Assembly (NCBI GenBank): GCA_963677785.2
Contig: CAXXDH010000003.1
Coordinates: forward strand, 3,596,001 to 3,660,000
DNA: 64,000 bases
Direction of reading: 5' to 3'
Source of the DNA: G963665495 sp963677785
GTDB lineage: Bacteria; Desulfobacterota; Desulfovibrionia; Desulfovibrionales; Desulfovibrionaceae
The translations under genes were made by a program, and so were the position numbers. Below are positions 61,258 through 64,000 of this stretch, piece after piece (positions within the stretch are counted from its first letter, which is position 1; each line of letters begins with the position of its first letter). The notes under the pieces are model-generated. The model saw only the letters and a program-made list of their open reading frames with translations. It did not search any database and was not told where the DNA came from.

Positions 61258-63063
61258 CTACTTGATGCGCTTAAAGATACGTATGGGGCCTACAGAGCCG
61301 AGATAGTCATACTGTTTTGCAAGCATTTCTTTGATACGCTGGTAGGAATCAACGCTGTAGATATTTTTGTTGTTGAAGATTTTCATTTTGTCTCCAATGG
61401 CTTCAACAAAAAAATCCGGCTTTGCTTGTTGAAACTCTTTAATAAAAGCATTCAGATATTTTTCTTTGAGTTGTGGAATACCAAAGATATGCATTGGTGT
61501 CGTACGCGTTGCCATTGGGAGGTCTGTTTCAACGTGAAGACGGTAATACCATCCCCAGATAACCATCTCATCTCCCGGTTCTGCAAGCTGTGAAATAATT
61601 TTTGAAGCCGGGAGCCTGTTTGTCGCAAACATTTTGTGCGGTGAGAGAATTTTTAGTTTTTCATTGAAATGAGAGGATATTGCTGCAAACGAAAAGGAAG
61701 CAAAAAGAAGGCACGCCACCAGAATGAAAAAGATATAGGGAGCGGTAGTATTGCGCAGGTAATCAAGAAGGGCGCAAAGCAGCAAACCGAATGCCGGGAT
61801 GAGCAGCAGCATGTAGTGCGGAAAAATATGCCCTGGAATGAAGATGCAATATACGCTGGCCAATAAAAAAAGGTAAGCGAAAAGAAAATGTATCCGGTTG
61901 GAAGCAGAAAGAGCAGGTAGTTTCACATTTTTTATATGTTTCCAGCAGAGTATGATTACCGCAACGAGAGAAAACAGGCCGATTGTCGCGAATTGCAATT
62001 TCAAAAAAGTATTTGTGGGAGAACTGAAGGAGAGCTCGTAGAAGAAAGCCAGCAATTTGTGGTAAAAAGAGTTGCTGACTCGTTGCGTATACAGAAAATT
62101 TTGCAAGATATAGCGAAAAATGAAGTCGTTCCAGATACCAAAAATACTCAGATAGCATCCCACAACAGCGCTGCAGGTAATGCCTCCGAAAAGGTATGCC
62201 ACGGCCGGGCGCAGGCGCGTACTCCAGTTGGGATGCTGCTTCCACAGGAGGAGCAGGCCCCAGCAGGTGATGACCAGGGCAATGGGCACTCCCTGCAGCT
62301 TGGAATAAGGGACTGAACCCAGGACAAGGCCGAGCATATACCATTGTAGCAGAGCGCACGCAGGCTTTTTAGTTGACACGCGTCCGAGTTGGAACAGGGC
62401 GAGCGACATCAAAAAAATCAACGGCCCTTCCGCATTGAAGACCATGAAGTCCCAATAGTGCGTCAGGGCATAGAATCCGACTATGGGGATACTGGCGATA
62501 CGCGCTGATTTTTCCGAGAAAAGAAGGGCAAAGGCCAGGTAGAGCAGGCAGGCCGAACAGACGACAAGCAGGAGATTGACGGATTTCGACATGCTGTAGT
62601 CAAAGGCGAACCCCGCAATTCTCCCCAGGATCAAGGGAAGTTCCGTCAGCGGACCATGGGAACCGGGATCCACCGAACGCCAGTACGCGGGATCTTTGAG
62701 CAGCGTATTGGCGACGGCAATGTCCTGGCTTTCATCCACATTCAATTCGCCCAGACAAAGAAAAGGCCAGCGTATGGCCACGATGGTCAGGCAGATCAGG
62801 ATCAGAAACAGGATGCGCGAGGAGCGGGATTGAAAGCGTTCGGAAAAGAGTGGGGCGAGTGCCGTACAAAGAAAGAACAACAGGGCAATGACGCCTGGGA
62901 CAACATACGCGGCGTAAGGCGCCTGAGATGCTAAGAGTACGGCCCGGTGAAAAAAGACGTCCAGGTGAACAGGAGCGGCCCTGAGCAGAAAGAGTATGGC
63001 CGCGCAGAGCGGAAGCCAAAAACATATGCCAAATCGATGGTTGAAGAAGAATTTGTTTTTCAT
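61258..63063 (-). CDS. GT39/ArnT-like membrane glycosyltransferase
   Basis: About 601 residues with twelve or more spans in the first 430 and a soluble periplasmic C-terminal domain. The first large loop has LGELNVDESQDIAVANTLLKD followed by SHGPLTELP, an acidic motif placed as in GT39/GT83 enzymes that take sugars from polyprenyl phosphate. The start is ATG 63063; an earlier in-frame ATG at 63168 would overlap the upstream gene. The C-terminal half is AT-richer than neighbours. It probably decorates LPS with the adjoining GT2. Confidence 0.78.
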   Translation of the reverse strand: MKNKFFFNHRFGICFWLPLCAAILFLLRAAPVHLDVFFHRAVLLASQAPYAAYVVPGVIALLFFLCTALAPLFSERFQSRSSRILFLILICLTIVAIRWPFLCLGELNVDESQDIAVANTLLKDPAYWRSVDPGSHGPLTELPLILGRIAGFAFDYSMSKSVNLLLVVCSACLLYLAFALLFSEKSARIASIPIVGFYALTHYWDFMVFNAEGPLIFLMSLALFQLGRVSTKKPACALLQWYMLGLVLGSVPYSKLQGVPIALVITCWGLLLLWKQHPNWSTRLRPAVAYLFGGITCSAVVGCYLSIFGIWNDFIFRYILQNFLYTQRVSNSFYHKLLAFFYELSFSSPTNTFLKLQFATIGLFSLVAVIILCWKHIKNVKLPALSASNRIHFLFAYLFLLASVYCIFIPGHIFPHYMLLLIPAFGLLLCALLDYLRNTTAPYIFFILVACLLFASFSFAAISSHFNEKLKILSPHKMFATNRLPASKIISQLAEPGDEMVIWGWYYRLHVETDLPMATRTTPMHIFGIPQLKEKYLNAFIKEFQQAKPDFFVEAIGDKMKIFNNKNIYSVDSYQRIKEMLAKQYDYLGSVGPIRIFKRIK

Positions 63064-63124
63064 ATCTCTAACGAGGCCAGAATGTATGCCTGTCGCGTAC
63101 GCGGAAAATCCGGAAACCGATCCA

Positions 63125-63892
63125 TCAAACAGTGTCGGGCGAGTTCTGATGAGAAAGTTCAGTCGCACGGATGTACTTTAAAAACGCATACAAAAAGCCA
63201 TGCACGGCAAGTATCAGTCCTGCTTTTCCGTCGAGAAATCCCCTGCGGAGGAGATAAATTTTTATAAACCGGGCCAGTCCGTGTCCCAGAGCTGTGGGCA
63301 GTCCGCCTGTGTAGCCTTTTTCCCGGAGTTCTTTGGCGGCAACGGCCGTGTAATAATTTATTTTATCCAGATGCTCTCCAAGGTTGGCGTACGGATAATG
63401 AATAATATCTCCGGAAAGTTTTTCAGTCGGCCCCAGTGGGTGAAAAGAATAATGCGGACCGCTGACCTTTACTTGCATCCGTCCATTACGAAACAGGCGC
63501 AGCAAGCGGTCCGGGTACCAGCCGCTGTGTTTGAGAAAGCGGTCGAAGTAAAAAGAGCGGCGCGGGCAGTAATATCCCGCCAGAGTATCGGGGGCTGTTG
63601 TGAGGGCCGTTCGTACGGATTGGATAAGGAGCTCACTCGCTATTTCGTCCTGGTCCAGACTGAAAATCCAGGGCGTACGGATCTGTTCGAATGCAAAGGC
63701 GAATTGCGGACCAGGTCCTTCCCATGCACGGGTAAGCACGCGCGCTCCGGCTGCAGTGGCTATTTCGCACGAACTGTCCGTACTGTTCGAATCCACCACC
63801 AGGAGTTCGTCACAAAAATGCAATGAATCAAGACACGCCGCAAGATGCCGTGCGCCGTTATAGGTGAGCACGAGGCCGGTGATCTGTTTCAT
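63125..63892 (-). CDS. GT2 glycosyltransferase, LPS core type (WaaE/KdtX-like)
   Basis: 255-residue GT-A enzyme with GLVLTYNGARHLAACLDSL, LLVVDSNSTDSS, the metal-binding loop SLDQDEIASELL and YYCPRRSFYFDRFLKHSGWYPDRLLRLFRNG. The last resembles WaaE-type LPS core glucosyltransferases. AGGAG lies 8 nt before ATG 63892. The membrane GT39-like gene follows after 61 nt on the same strand. Confidence 0.9.
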   Translation of the reverse strand: MKQITGLVLTYNGARHLAACLDSLHFCDELLVVDSNSTDSSCEIATAAGARVLTRAWEGPGPQFAFAFEQIRTPWIFSLDQDEIASELLIQSVRTALTTAPDTLAGYYCPRRSFYFDRFLKHSGWYPDRLLRLFRNGRMQVKVSGPHYSFHPLGPTEKLSGDIIHYPYANLGEHLDKINYYTAVAAKELREKGYTGGLPTALGHGLARFIKIYLLRRGFLDGKAGLILAVHGFLYAFLKYIRATELSHQNSPDTV

Positions 63893-64000
63893 GCTGGTGT
63901 CTCCTGATACGACTCAGTCCAGGTGGATGTCATGCGTCTTGCCCCGCGTACGGTGAAAGGATAAAAAGCACACCCATGTGCGCACAGAAAAATTTTGAAG
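63893..64000 (-). other. Right window edge, probably the 3' end of a minus-strand gene
   Basis: The minus strand is open in all three frames from the edge for 60 nt or more, with stops near 63891, 63913 and 63930. One ending HRTRGKTHDIHLD and one whose TGA overlaps the GT2 start (ATGA) are both plausible gene ends. Too little is present to choose or name one. Confidence 0.35.

Overview
This 64 kb window is chromosomal DNA of a fairly GC-rich, Gram-negative anaerobe. A Desulfovibrio-like member of the Desulfobacterota (old Deltaproteobacteria) fits best. The evidence is a System I cytochrome c maturation cluster whose CcmE carries a CxxxY haem-binding motif with no CcmH nearby, a sulfatase paired with an oxygen-sensitive radical SAM sulfatase maturase, several LPS-type glycosyltransferases, a Csd4/Pgp1-like peptidase of the kind found in curved cells, and many two-component and c-di-GMP genes. 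No rRNA, tRNA, IS element, prophage or CRISPR array was seen. The species assignment is inference.

Layout. 1-7472 (minus): a probable long operon with a small lipoprotein, a complete branched-chain amino acid ABC importer (livKHMGF) and guaB-guaA, the last cut by the window edge. 7630-14037 (minus): cytochrome c maturation (a TPR protein and ccmDCBAFE) behind a CNNM/CBS membrane protein. 14376-18251: two GT9 heptosyltransferases and an AT-richer membrane protein. 18592-21759: cysteine desulfurase, flavin/ferredoxin protein, lipoprotein with two OmpA domains. 21892-28748 (minus): signalling (response regulator, large hybrid kinase, Xer recombinase, GGDEF-like regulator, HDOD protein). 28849-34164 (minus): dprA, cpoB-like gene, patatin, phosphoglucomutase, J-domain protein. 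34284-36095 (plus): TPR lipoprotein and a YchF-like NTPase.

36288-40739 (plus) is the most striking block: an IclR-type regulator with a palindrome inside its own promoter, a choline-sulfatase (betC), an anaerobic sulfatase-maturating enzyme and a betaine/choline-type periplasmic binding protein. They read as one unit for using choline-O-sulfate without oxygen. In a sulfate reducer this would release both a terminal electron acceptor (sulfate) and choline. The adjoining gene (41022-42458) resembles the Csd4/Pgp1 cell-shape carboxypeptidases.

42459-50141: a GT4 glycosyltransferase, then ffh-rpsP-khpA-rimM interrupted by a radical SAM protein with unusual cysteine spacing where trmD/rplS often follow, then aldA. 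50260-53685: a polar amino acid ABC importer with two permeases. 53800-53946: tandem promoters and a terminator that may make a small regulated RNA. 54261-64000: a GGDEF protein, surface polysaccharide genes (O-antigen ligase-like, WecA-like, GT39-like, GT2), and a divergent MarR/MFS efflux pair with a clear operator.

Two cross-cutting observations: hairpins sit beside the binding-protein gene in all three transport clusters, and the palindrome CGTACG recurs about fifty times across the window.
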